Below are positions 17,832 to 26,072 of a DNA stretch of 52,216 bases, piece after piece. Positions within the stretch are counted from its first letter, which is position 1; every line of letters starts with the position of its first letter. The notes under the pieces were generated by a model. The model had not been told where the DNA came from and did no database searches. It saw only the letters and a list, made by a program, of their open reading frames with translations. This stretch comes from an uncultured Agathobaculum sp. (GTDB lineage Bacteria; Bacillota; Clostridia; Oscillospirales; Butyricicoccaceae). The stretch spans positions 1 to 52,216 of the forward strand of contig NZ_CALWUQ010000004.1 in assembly GCF_944384695.1 (NCBI RefSeq), written 5' to 3'. A program made the position numbers and the translations under genes.

Positions 17832-18551
17832 TTATTCAAATCGGTTCGTTGATTTTAACTCGCCGTATTTGCCCTTTTCAACGTCGCCGACAACTCTTCC
17901 GGCAACCAATGTAATGACTCTGCGGCACATGATATTGACAAAATCCTTTGCATGTGTCGCCATGATCACAGTCGTACCGCAACGGTTGATCTCATTGAGG
18001 ATATTCATAATATCCCAACCCGTATCATAATCCAGATTCGCGGTAATCTCATCTACAATCAAAATCGGAGGATTGCAGATAATCGCACGTGCCAGCTCCA
18101 CCATTTTGACCTGCCCGCCGGACAGCTCAAACGGATATCGATCTTCCATTGCGCGCATGCCGACAATGGACAAGGCTTTCTGGGTATTCTCCGGAATCAC
18201 CTTGGATTTGACACCAAGTGCCCGCTGCACAAGCTCCAAGTTCTGCCGCACTGTTTTTTTCCGAATCAGGCTTGCATCCTGCCAAACCTGACCGATATTT
18301 CTTCGGTATACCGGACGTCTCCAGCCGCGCAGCCGCGTTAGCTCAATATCGTCCAGCCAGATTTTCCCTTCATCTGCTACAATCTGATTGGCCAACAGCC
18401 GAAGCAACGTGGTTTTTCCTGCGCCGCTGCTGCCAATCAGGAAAACGAATTCGCCGCGCTCAATTGAAAGAGATACATCATCTATCGCTGCAAAACGTCT
18501 TTGCTCATTGGTAAAATATTTTGTTACATGCTGCATCTCTATCTGTGGCAC
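17832..18551 (-). CDS. FtsE-like ABC transporter ATPase without FtsX
   Basis: The 239-residue ABC ATPase has Walker A GSSGAGKTT (40-48), the Q-loop region at QVWQDASL, the signature LSGGQ (143-147), Walker B ILIVDE (163-168) and an H-loop His (ATHAKDF). Its opening (MQHVTKYF...AIDDVSLSIERGEFVFLIGSSGAGKTT) is that of FtsE. FtsE works with the membrane protein FtsX to activate wall hydrolases, but no ftsX is adjacent. The gene before it encodes a secreted C39-type peptidase and the next a chemoreceptor. Some FtsE positions differ (DEITANLD rather than DEPTGNLD, LSGGQVKMVELARA), so it may serve another permease. Confidence 0.8.
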   Translation of the reverse strand: MPQIEMQHVTKYFTNEQRRFAAIDDVSLSIERGEFVFLIGSSGAGKTTLLRLLANQIVADEGKIWLDDIELTRLRGWRRPVYRRNIGQVWQDASLIRKKTVRQNLELVQRALGVKSKVIPENTQKALSIVGMRAMEDRYPFELSGGQVKMVELARAIICNPPILIVDEITANLDYDTGWDIMNILNEINRCGTTVIMATHAKDFVNIMCRRVITLVAGRVVGDVEKGKYGELKSTNRFE

Positions 18552-18582
18552 AGTAAACCTCCTACTTATTGGTCAAGCACCG

Positions 18583-19455
18583 CTAATCTGCTCGTTTGGA
18601 TAAAAGCCAAAGCGGTGCACCTGCCGTTGTGCTGGAACTCAATTCATTTAATATAATGGATGCGTCCCATTCTTGCAGGCTACGCGCCCTGCTGTTCGGA
18701 TCGGCAACCAGAATGTTGCCATCCAATGTCACGCCACGCAACAAAATAAAATGTCCGCCACTGGTAAAGTGCCCGGCACTCATCAGTGCAACTGCAATTC
18801 GGCCGCCGGAAAGCTGCGTGCGCAGCTCCTCCGGTGTCATAGAGCTTGGAGAGGAGCATTCCAGTCCAAAAGCGTCGGCCACACCGCGCACAATGCTGTG
18901 ATATGACCCGCTTCCGGCGGCCCAATATCCATTTTGACTACACCAGCTGGCCATTTGCTTGGGATCGGTGTCGGTACCGGTCAGGCTTTTCACGGCCATT
19001 GCCATAGCAGTCGGCCCGCATCCATACGGACCAACACGATCAGAACCATAGGGCTGATCCTTCCATGCCGGATCGCTCTGCGCAAAATACGCAATCGATA
19101 CCGAACCGCCGGTGAGCACTTCCTGCCCGTCCCGAGTAACCAATTCGGTGATCGTAGGGTCCTCAATCAACACACCGCCATCCGGTATGGCTGGTTCCCC
19201 CGCCCGCTGAGATTCGATCTGCTCCTGCCGCAGTGCACTGCGTTCTGCGATGTGCTCCTTCACGCCATCCACAGCCACCCGCACCTGCTCGCTTCCAAAG
19301 CGCCACAAATCACCCGTTTTTTCCACGACCGGATCTACGATCTTATGGAAAACCGGTGGGTCAAGCCAATAGCAGGCTGCCAATTCGGCTCCGCCGATGA
19401 ACGCCACTGCCATCAGGCATAATCCTATTCGTTTTGTCCAGCTTTTTTTTTTCAC
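18583..19455 (-). CDS. membrane-anchored C39-family (papain-like) cysteine peptidase
   Basis: This 290-residue exported protein is either a lipoprotein (LAAC at residues 25-28 fits a lipobox) or one anchored by its N-terminal helix. A charged helical stretch precedes the C-terminal C39_2-like domain. In that domain the likely catalytic residues are Cys146 (GPYGCGPTAMAM), His235 (GGHFILL) and Asp252 (VADPN). Known relatives cleave peptides or act at the cell surface; the substrate here is unknown. An in-frame ATG-like reading to 19518 would overlap the previous gene by 62 bases. The GTG at 19455 starts one base after that gene's TAG, so coupled translation is likely. The GTG is followed by an A10 run. 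Confidence 0.8.
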   Translation of the reverse strand: MKKKSWTKRIGLCLMAVAFIGGAELAACYWLDPPVFHKIVDPVVEKTGDLWRFGSEQVRVAVDGVKEHIAERSALRQEQIESQRAGEPAIPDGGVLIEDPTITELVTRDGQEVLTGGSVSIAYFAQSDPAWKDQPYGSDRVGPYGCGPTAMAMAVKSLTGTDTDPKQMASWCSQNGYWAAGSGSYHSIVRGVADAFGLECSSPSSMTPEELRTQLSGGRIAVALMSAGHFTSGGHFILLRGVTLDGNILVADPNSRARSLQEWDASIILNELSSSTTAGAPLWLLSKRAD

Positions 19456-19456
19456 G

Positions 19457-19831
19457 CTATGACTTTCTTTCAGTAAGCACCTGATTGATTCTGCTGTCAA
19501 TCGGTACCAAACGCTCAATCACGCGCTTATTCTGCTGCATTTGTTTTACTATCATCTGCTCATCCGCGTCCTGTGGCGCAGCCCCGTCAACCAAAGCACG
19601 CCAACGTGCCTCAATATCCGGCGCATCAATTTCTACAATGCGCCGGATATTGTCATCCAATTCCTGCATGCGAAGCACAGGCTCCTGACGCATGGCCAAC
19701 AGCATGCTGAAAGAAGTACGGTCATTTCTGTCCAATGCTTCTCCCATCTGCATGGTTAAATCATACGTCTCTGTCAGGGCCGTATAACGCTTTCTGAGTT
19801 GTACCAGCAGTTTCATCCACTGCTCTTTCAT
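19457..19831 (-). CDS. small helical protein in the FliT position
   Basis: The 124-residue protein is all-helical, charged and without membrane segments. Its ATG overlaps the fliS stop by four bases (ATGA), so it is translationally coupled. By position (fliD-fliS-next gene) and by size and helicity it may be FliT, the export chaperone of the FliD cap, or another FlgN/FliT-type chaperone. Sequence alone does not show the FliT signature clearly, so no symbol is assigned. Confidence 0.65.
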   Translation of the reverse strand: MKEQWMKLLVQLRKRYTALTETYDLTMQMGEALDRNDRTSFSMLLAMRQEPVLRMQELDDNIRRIVEIDAPDIEARWRALVDGAAPQDADEQMIVKQMQQNKRVIERLVPIDSRINQVLTERKS

Positions 19832-20199
19832 ACACCGCCCGCCTTCTGTGCCTGCCGGAACGTATCCCGCAGATCGGTCAATCGGGGCTTTACCTCGGCC
19901 AAAACTTTCTCGTTCCGTCCCGCCTGCACCCTGCTCAACTCATAAGAGAAGAAATCGTACAGACGGTGTAGATCATGACTAATCGGATACTGCATATCAA
20001 GCGTATCATCCAGATACCTTATTATTTCCCGGCATCGGATGATTGATTCATCAAAGACCTCATAATTTTGGTTCTTCAACGCGATTTCCGCACGAGTCAA
20101 ACGCTTAATCAGCTCATCATAGAGCAGCATCAGCAATTCGCCGGGCGTCATTGTATTGATCGACTGCGCTTTATATTGTTGGTAGCCATGCATATCCAT
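19828..20199 (-). CDS. fliS: FliS, flagellin export chaperone
   Basis: The 123-residue protein begins HGYQQYKAQSINTMTPGELLMLLYDELIKRLTRAEIAL, the FliS signature (YxxxxxxTAxPxELxLMLYDGxIKxLxxA). FliS wraps the C-terminal helix of flagellin in the cytoplasm and keeps it export-competent. It follows fliD by 38 bases. No flagellin gene is present in the window. Confidence 0.95.
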   Translation of the reverse strand: MDMHGYQQYKAQSINTMTPGELLMLLYDELIKRLTRAEIALKNQNYEVFDESIIRCREIIRYLDDTLDMQYPISHDLHRLYDFFSYELSRVQAGRNEKVLAEVKPRLTDLRDTFRQAQKAGGV

Positions 20200-20237
20200 A
20201 GCCGGAATACCCCGTCCTTTCTATTTTACACCCTTTG

Positions 20238-22760
20238 TCAATAGCTGCTGCCGCCCATACTCGACAAATAAGAGCTCTGCGAGTTCATTTGCGCGATCAA
20301 TGCCTCCAATTTGCTGAATTTTGAGGTATAAAAATCAATTTTATCATTCAGCTGCTCTGTCAGCTTGTCGATCACGTCATCATAACTGTCGATCTTGTCC
20401 TGCAATGTATTCTGCAGCAGAGCCATCGGAGAGTACTGCGAACCCGCCTTTTCGATCAGGATACCCTTGGTTGCGCCGGTCGTTGCCGCATACTTATCGA
20501 GCTGCACCTTCAGGCGCGCCATTGCGCCGCCCGAGGACGAGTCATCCTGCCAAGATGTTGTACCATCGTCGTTGGTGACAAGTTTCTTTTCCAGCGGATC
20601 GGAAAACGCACTGGCAACCGCATCCGGATCGCTGGCCAGCGCGGAGCGTAGCTTTGTCTCATCCAGTGTGATCTTGCCCTTATCCGAATAGCTGGTGGAC
20701 ACGCTGACGCCGATCGCATCCAGATCCGAGTCGGAGAACACGAAACGGAGTGCATTGGACAAGCTGCCCAGATCGCTGTCGCCAAACAGCAGACCTTCTT
20801 TTGCCTTCGCCTCATACTCCTCGATCTGCTTTTCCGTCATATCCGCCTTCTGGTCATCCGTCAGAGGCTTATAATCCTTTTTGTGATCGGGCTGGGTGGT
20901 ATACTGCTCACTGATCTCTGCAAGGACCTTATTATAATCCTCCACAAAGCTCTTAACCGCGTCAACGATTTTATCCGCGTCAACCTTCGCGTCAAATGTA
21001 ACGCTCTCACCCTCAGAAAACGTACCGTTTGCAGTAACCGTAAAGCCGTCGATGTTGAATGTATTGGTGCCGCTGGTCAATTGGGTTGCGACGCCATTAA
21101 TAATTGCCGTCATCTCTGCATCCTGACCATGAATGACCGTCGCATTAGGATCAGACACTACAGCGGAACCCGTCTCATAGGAAACCGTACCAAACAGCTT
21201 TGCTGCCAAATTCGCTCCATCATTACCAATTTCAATCTGCCCACCGGCACCTCCATGCTTGGATGTGAATACAAATTGATTGGATGTTGTGGAATAGCTG
21301 ACCTTTACACCCGCCTTCTCGTTATTGTTGATTTCATTCATGATAGTTTCCAGCGTCGTATCAACCGAATACTCGCCGATTTTCACACCGTTGATTTCAA
21401 GCGCATACAGTTTATTACCGTTTTCATCCTGCTTATACCCGCTGCCATTCTCATTCTGTACCGCATTCAAGTCGGTAAATTCGATGCTGGCTTCATCTAA
21501 CCCATACAATTCTCCAAGGGTTTTGCTGGTATTGACACGATTGGATGCACCACGCTCAATACCGAAAATACCACTCTTGCCAATCACATTGAGCGTGCCG
21601 GAGTCAATAGAAAGCGTATCCTTCCCCTTAACCGAAAAAGTAGGCTGGAATGTATTGCCGGAGCCGCCGCCTACCGTGATTCGATTATAACCAAACGCCT
21701 GATCAAACTGGGCTTGCAAATACTGCTGCATCTGCACGCCAGCATCCTGAACGCCGTCACCAAAAATCTTGTCATACTCCTTACCCGCTTCCGGCATTTT
21801 GATCGTCGCCGTCGTGCCGTTGTAGGTCACATTCATCGTCGCGCCCGCCAGAATATCCTTGACATCCACTTTAGACGACAAATCTTCCGTTTTGATCGGA
21901 GAGTGCGATGCCATAACGCCGCTTCCGCTCAACTTGTCTCCGGCCTGTAAGTTCAATGCATCCAAAACCGATTGCGAAGAAGAACTGCGTAGTTCCAATG
22001 TATTGGTTTCGCTTGCTCCATCTTTGAAAGTAAATGCAATCGTTTTTTCCCCAGTCGGCTGACCGGCCGAGTCCATCGCCTCAACAACCTGCGCCTTGAT
22101 TTTGGAATCCATTGTAATGCTCGATCCATCACTTAGGCTGATGGATGCATTGCCGAGTTGCTTGTTGATCTCATCCACAACATCGTCCAGATCTTCGTAC
22201 ACACGGTCACTGTCGAACGTAATGGAAAACGATTTATTACCATATTCAAACGAAAGCTGCTTGCCGGCCAGATTGCTAACCGTTGCTTGCCCTGTTAAAT
22301 CGACACTTTTCGTATTGGTAAGCGACTCGCCATTCTGAACGCCGTCCAGCCCAGTAAAGCTGATCGTCTCCGTCTGTGCCATCTTCGTCACAGAACTAAT
22401 CTGAATATTGCTGGTCGTGCTGCCGGACGCAGAAATCTTGCCCGCATTTTCACCCAGAGAAGTAATAATGCTGGGCTGGAAAAATGCCGAGCTCATCAGG
22501 TTGGTCGACGAAGTATACGACGTATACTTGTTGGAAATCTGTACAAGCTGATCGCTGATGCTGCGATAGGCCTCCTGCTGCCACAGGAGGATCTGCTGGT
22601 TCTGCTTCTGCGTATCGATTTTTGATTTGATGCCCGAAACCATTCCTTCAATCATGGATTCGGTATCCAGACCGCTTACAAGGCCGCTGACAATATTGCT
22701 AGAACGACTTCCGTAAATGCTGGAAGAACTGCTGCTACTGCTAACACTGTTGACTGACAT
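20238..22760 (-). CDS. fliD: FliD, flagellar filament cap (HAP2)
   Basis: At 840 residues this FliD is longer than the 450-700 usual for the family, because of an extended central region. The N-terminus (GLVSGLDTESMIEGMV) and C-terminal coiled coil (DKIDSYDDVIDKLTEQLNDKIDFYTSKFSKLEALIAQMNSQSSYL) are diagnostic. FliD pentamers cap the filament and fold incoming flagellin, and the central D2-D4 domains are surface-exposed and variable. It is the first gene of the operon that runs to cheY. The start region is Ser-rich and the ribosome site is AGGAAGGAG. Confidence 0.95.
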   Translation of the reverse strand: MSVNSVSSSSSSSSIYGSRSSNIVSGLVSGLDTESMIEGMVSGIKSKIDTQKQNQQILLWQQEAYRSISDQLVQISNKYTSYTSSTNLMSSAFFQPSIITSLGENAGKISASGSTTSNIQISSVTKMAQTETISFTGLDGVQNGESLTNTKSVDLTGQATVSNLAGKQLSFEYGNKSFSITFDSDRVYEDLDDVVDEINKQLGNASISLSDGSSITMDSKIKAQVVEAMDSAGQPTGEKTIAFTFKDGASETNTLELRSSSSQSVLDALNLQAGDKLSGSGVMASHSPIKTEDLSSKVDVKDILAGATMNVTYNGTTATIKMPEAGKEYDKIFGDGVQDAGVQMQQYLQAQFDQAFGYNRITVGGGSGNTFQPTFSVKGKDTLSIDSGTLNVIGKSGIFGIERGASNRVNTSKTLGELYGLDEASIEFTDLNAVQNENGSGYKQDENGNKLYALEINGVKIGEYSVDTTLETIMNEINNNEKAGVKVSYSTTSNQFVFTSKHGGAGGQIEIGNDGANLAAKLFGTVSYETGSAVVSDPNATVIHGQDAEMTAIINGVATQLTSGTNTFNIDGFTVTANGTFSEGESVTFDAKVDADKIVDAVKSFVEDYNKVLAEISEQYTTQPDHKKDYKPLTDDQKADMTEKQIEEYEAKAKEGLLFGDSDLGSLSNALRFVFSDSDLDAIGVSVSTSYSDKGKITLDETKLRSALASDPDAVASAFSDPLEKKLVTNDDGTTSWQDDSSSGGAMARLKVQLDKYAATTGATKGILIEKAGSQYSPMALLQNTLQDKIDSYDDVIDKLTEQLNDKIDFYTSKFSKLEALIAQMNSQSSYLSSMGGSSY

Positions 22761-22917
22761 ATCAATCGCTCCTTCCTAAAACCGTTATCCGCCAACGAAG
22801 ATTGACGAAATAGAAAATATACGATAAAAAAATTTTATTCTATGTTTTTATTTCGACATGTAGTATACTAAACATAAGAGAATATTCAGATTTTTTTCAG
22901 ATAAGGAAGTGTTTTCT
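22761..22917. other. divergent intergenic region between fliD and parA-like gene
   Basis: This AT-rich region is about 150 bases long. For the plus strand, TATACT at 22864-22869 is a fair -10 without a good -35. For the minus strand, GTCGAAAT at 22852-22859 with TTAT 16 bases away resembles the local sigma-28 pattern poorly. The parA-like gene has AAGGAAG eight bases before its ATG. No long inverted repeat or parS-like site was recognised. Confidence 0.4.
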
Positions 22918-23679
22918 ATGGCGGAAATCATTGCCATTACCAATCAAAAAGGCGGCGTCGGAAAAACAACCACGGCGGCCGCGCTCATCGCGTCGCTTTC
23001 CGAGCGCGGATATAAAGTCCTTGGCGTCGATCTTGACCCGCAGGGCAATCTCGGTTTCAGCCTCGGCGTAGACATTGACAACGTGCACACCATGTACGAA
23101 GTATTCAAGAAACAGCTTCCCATTGATCAGGCCATTTGTGCCATGACCTACGGCGACCTCCTCGCCTCCAATATCCTGCTGTCCGGCATCGAACTGGAAT
23201 GCAACAAGCCCGGACGCGAATATATGCTCAAAACCGAGCTTTCTCTGATTTCCGACCGATATGACTATATCATCATCGACACGCCGCCGGCTCTCAACCT
23301 TTTGACCGTCAATGCATATGTCACTGCGGACAAGCTCATCATCCCGATGGCGCCTGAAATCCTCAGTCTGCTGGGCGTGGCGCAGATCAAGGAAACCATT
23401 GAAACCGTCCGGCAATATTATAATCCCAGCCTCAAGGTCATCGGTATTTTGCTGAATAAATTCAATGCGCGGCTCAACCTCAACCGCGACGTGCTGGAGC
23501 TTTCCCAACAGATTGCCCAACAGCTGAACACAAAGGTTTTCGAATCCAAAATCCGCCAAAGCGTTATGGTGGCGGAAGCGCCCGCCCACGGCGAAAGCAT
23601 TGTCTCCTATTCCCCCACCTGCAAGCCCGCTACGGATTTTGTCGCGCTGGTAGACGAAATCCTTGCTGATAAATCCTAA
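22918..23679 (+). CDS. ParA/Soj-family partition or positioning ATPase
   Basis: The 253-residue ATPase has the deviant Walker A KGGVGKTTT (ITNQKGGVGKTT), the A' motif VDLDPQGNLG and Walker B YIIIDTPPAL, the hallmark set of ParA/Soj. It lacks the C-terminal amphipathic helix of MinD. No parB or parS is seen. The next gene, 23 bases away, encodes a proline-rich ComFB protein with a basic N-terminal peptide of the kind ParA activators use. By analogy with ParC/ParP or PomZ systems it may position chemoreceptor arrays or flagella, but this is inference. A GTG at 22909 is in frame; the ATG at 22918 has the better ribosome-site spacing. Confidence 0.88.
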   Translation: MAEIIAITNQKGGVGKTTTAAALIASLSERGYKVLGVDLDPQGNLGFSLGVDIDNVHTMYEVFKKQLPIDQAICAMTYGDLLASNILLSGIELECNKPGREYMLKTELSLISDRYDYIIIDTPPALNLLTVNAYVTADKLIIPMAPEILSLLGVAQIKETIETVRQYYNPSLKVIGILLNKFNARLNLNRDVLELSQQIAQQLNTKVFESKIRQSVMVAEAPAHGESIVSYSPTCKPATDFVALVDEILADKS

Positions 23680-23702
23680 AACCACGGAAGGAAAGTTGAA
23701 AA

Positions 23703-24674
23703 ATGCCCGCAAAACGAAGCAACAAAACCGCACGTGTGCTGAACCTGATTGCAACCCCCAGCGAAGCTATGCCGGTCGAACACGAGCAGCCAGCCGCACC
23801 AGCGGCTCCTGCGGAAACGCAACCTGCCCCGGCAGAAACGCAAGCGGCACCAACGGCAACGCACAAGGAAAAAACACGCTCCAGCACGCCAAAGACCAAA
23901 AAAGCAGCCAAGGCGACTGCAACCGCACCGGCATCGGCTGAGCCAGCTGCGGAAACCCCGTCCACGACTTTGGAATCGCCCGCAACGGAACAACCGCAAG
24001 CCGCCCCCATCCCTACGCCGCAGCCTGTGGTTCCGATTGTGCAAACCGTACGGGAAAAGGAGCAGCAAGTCTCGGACGATATCAAGTCCGGGTTGTTGCA
24101 AGCCCTGAGCGAGTCTGAAGCACCCACACCACCACCCGAACCGACTATTACAGATGAACCGCAAACGTCAATAGCCGGCACTGCAAAACAGGATGTCGCA
24201 GAAAGTCCTGTAGCTGAGCCAGAGGCCATGGAGACAGCCGCCCCAGAGCCGGCAGCCACACAGACACCGCCGGAAGCAACGCCGTCTCCCGCTCCGCAAC
24301 CGGAAAAGACAGTCCCCCCTGCCGAACAACCCGAACCGGTGCAGCCGACGGTGAAAGCGCCGCAGCCCAAGGCGCCCTCTGAGGATATTTACACCCCTGC
24401 CGGAGAACAAAACGTCGAATATACCAATGTCCTACAGGAACTGGTCGAAGAAACTTCTCTGTATTATATCGCCAACATGCTGCAATGCCATTGCCAGCGC
24501 TGTATTGCCGATATGAAAGCACTCGCACTGACTAATCTTCCCTCCAAATATGTGGTACTCGAAAAATCCAAACGAGCCGCTTATATGAGCGTATATGCAG
24601 CACGATATGAAAAAGAGTTATCGGTGCAGATGATGCGCGCCTGTGTCATCATCAATGAGCATCCACACCATTAA
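23703..24674 (+). CDS. proline-rich protein with C-terminal ComFB domain
   Basis: The 323-residue protein has three parts. A short basic peptide (residues 1-16, AKRSNKTARVLNLI) is followed by about 215 residues of Pro/Ala/Glu/Thr low-complexity linker, with one non-proline helical island at about 110-137 (VREKEQQVSDDIKSGLLQAL). A ComFB domain fills about 237-323 (VLQELVEETSLYYIANML, Cys motif CHCQRC, then ALALTNLPSKYVV). ComFB proteins have recently been reported as cyclic-dinucleotide receptors. In Bacillus comFB lies next to the flgM-csrA cluster, so the neighbourhood is partly conserved. It is probably the partner of the ParA-like ATPase. Confidence 0.8.
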   Translation: MPAKRSNKTARVLNLIATPSEAMPVEHEQPAAPAAPAETQPAPAETQAAPTATHKEKTRSSTPKTKKAAKATATAPASAEPAAETPSTTLESPATEQPQAAPIPTPQPVVPIVQTVREKEQQVSDDIKSGLLQALSESEAPTPPPEPTITDEPQTSIAGTAKQDVAESPVAEPEAMETAAPEPAATQTPPEATPSPAPQPEKTVPPAEQPEPVQPTVKAPQPKAPSEDIYTPAGEQNVEYTNVLQELVEETSLYYIANMLQCHCQRCIADMKALALTNLPSKYVVLEKSKRAAYMSVYAARYEKELSVQMMRACVIINEHPHH

Positions 24675-24679
24675 TAAAA

Positions 24680-24707
24680 AAATCCTGCGTCTTATGACGC
24701 AGGATTT
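24680..24707. terminator. bidirectional terminator between the ComFB gene and csrA
   Basis: A perfect 12-base-pair stem (AAATCCTGCGTC, TTAT loop, GACGCAGGATTT) is flanked by A-runs and T-runs on opposite sides. It serves the convergent ComFB gene (stop 24674) and csrA (stop 24738). Confidence 0.9.
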
Positions 24708-24737
24708 TTTGTCCCTGTCCATGCCGTTCTGCCGGCA

Positions 24738-24971
24738 TTATTTTTCGTTTTCCTTGCGGAGCATCTGCAGCAGCTGCATTGGGGATTCCTTCTCCTGCGC
24801 TGCCGAACGATTTTCCCGCCGTGCCTCCACCAGTTCTGTCCGAAGCACCGCAATATCACGTGGCGCATCTACTGACAAACGCACGCGCCCCTGCCCGATT
24901 TCCTGAACCGTGACCACAATCCGATCACCGATTGTAAGGGACTGGCCTTCTTTTCGTTGCAGGATCAGCAT
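24738..24971 (-). CDS. csrA: CsrA, carbon storage / flagellin translation regulator
   Basis: The 77-residue protein carries the CsrA core MLILQRKEGQSLTIGDRIVVTV with conserved Leu4 and Arg6, and the RLSVDAPRDIAVLRTEL segment with the RNA-binding Arg. CsrA dimers bind GGA-containing leaders and, in Bacillus, block flagellin (hag) translation until FliW relieves them. It is the last gene of the flgM operon and overlaps fliW by seven bases. Confidence 0.96.
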   Translation of the reverse strand: MLILQRKEGQSLTIGDRIVVTVQEIGQGRVRLSVDAPRDIAVLRTELVEARRENRSAAQEKESPMQLLQMLRKENEK

Positions 24972-25411
24972 GCTCCGTCATCCTTCTTTCCCAGAGATGA
25001 AAGTGGGCACCGCATCTCATACTCGTCCAGAATCACCTGCCGTGCCTGACGCGACTCATCATTCAGCACAACCGGGCAGCGCAGGTTAACTGTACTTTTG
25101 GAAACCGGATTTTCCACTCTGCATAAAACATAATAGCACAAGTCTTCGCTTTTGTCGACGCCCAGCCGCTGCAACTCCTCTTGCGGCAGCACAGGACGGT
25201 ATTCCGGCATCACCATAAATGGATTGAGCAGCGTAAACGCCAAATAAGGTGTATTTACACTTTGCAGGCATAGCAGGAAGTCCTCCTCTTCCGAAAAAGA
25301 GAGGAGGACAAATTCCTTTTCCTGTTCAAATCCAAACAAACCGTCCGAAAAGCGGAGCGTTGTGCTGTCATCGATATTCAACTCACCAAAATACTTGGTT
25401 TGTATTTTCAT
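24965..25411 (-). CDS. fliW: FliW, flagellar assembly factor and CsrA antagonist
   Basis: The 148-residue protein has the FliW pattern: KYFGELNIDD, then LRFSDGLFGFEQEKEFVLL and the middle CLQSVNTPYLAFTLLNPF. FliW binds either flagellin or CsrA, coupling flagellin synthesis to export. The overlap with csrA and the yviE gene upstream match the Bacillus order. Confidence 0.95.
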   Translation of the reverse strand: MKIQTKYFGELNIDDSTTLRFSDGLFGFEQEKEFVLLSFSEEEDFLLCLQSVNTPYLAFTLLNPFMVMPEYRPVLPQEELQRLGVDKSEDLCYYVLCRVENPVSKSTVNLRCPVVLNDESRQARQVILDEYEMRCPLSSLGKKDDGAC

Positions 25412-25424
25412 ATTTTGCTCCTTA

Positions 25425-26027
25425 TCAGGCCTGTTCGTCTAACGGCTCATAGTCCGGATCCGCAGACGGCGGAACATAGACCGGACCGCCTACATATTTG
25501 ATAATAACATCCGGCTGCTGCGTGACGGTGAACTCGATATTGCCCGGAATGAATTGCACATTGCCGTTATCCATCCGCCAATCAAAATTGAGCTTATCCA
25601 TCTCATACCGGATATTAAGTTCCCCACCATCCCAAGAAATATCCGGCCCAGTGGTGGGCAGCCACTTCATCGCAAAATCGGTATTGACCTGTTGCGATTC
25701 CATCGCAAACTGAGAAATCAGTTGTTCCCCGATTTTTGCTTCCAACAGCAAATCACCCCGACGCGCATAGGTTGCAGTTGTGTCATATACCTTCTGTTGT
25801 CCGCGCTGTGCAGCCTGCTCAATGCTCCGCATCGCAGTCGGCGAAACCGAATTGCGCGCCTCAAACGTATCAATATTCACTTTGATCGGCTTGCTTCGAA
25901 TCTGCAAACCGCCCTCATTTCTCGAAATCTCCAAATCAACCGTTGAGCGCTTATAGTCCAACCGTGCATGATTTACTTTCATCTCCAGTTCTATCGGAAC
26001 CGTTTTTATTTCGATCAGTCGTTCCAT
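25425..26027 (-). CDS. yviE: DUF6470 / YviE-like protein
   Basis: The 200-residue soluble, beta-rich protein of unknown function opens LIEIKTVPIELEMKVNHARLDY, with repeats of xVDLEIxR, and ends with EFTVTQQPDVIIKYVGGPVYVPP. Its identity rests on the YviE-like N-terminus and on its exact place between flgL and fliW, as in Bacillus. No enzyme motif is visible. Confidence 0.8.
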   Translation of the reverse strand: MERLIEIKTVPIELEMKVNHARLDYKRSTVDLEISRNEGGLQIRSKPIKVNIDTFEARNSVSPTAMRSIEQAAQRGQQKVYDTTATYARRGDLLLEAKIGEQLISQFAMESQQVNTDFAMKWLPTTGPDISWDGGELNIRYEMDKLNFDWRMDNGNVQFIPGNIEFTVTQQPDVIIKYVGGPVYVPPSADPDYEPLDEQA

Positions 26028-26072
26028 CCATCCATCACTCTTTCCCTTTTATTTCCGTAGGCTTATGCTTAC

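Noticed and set aside
22897..23754. 285-residue minus-strand reading frame over the parA-like gene
   Set aside because: It is a shadow of the ParA-like gene, which has clear Walker motifs and a ribosome site.
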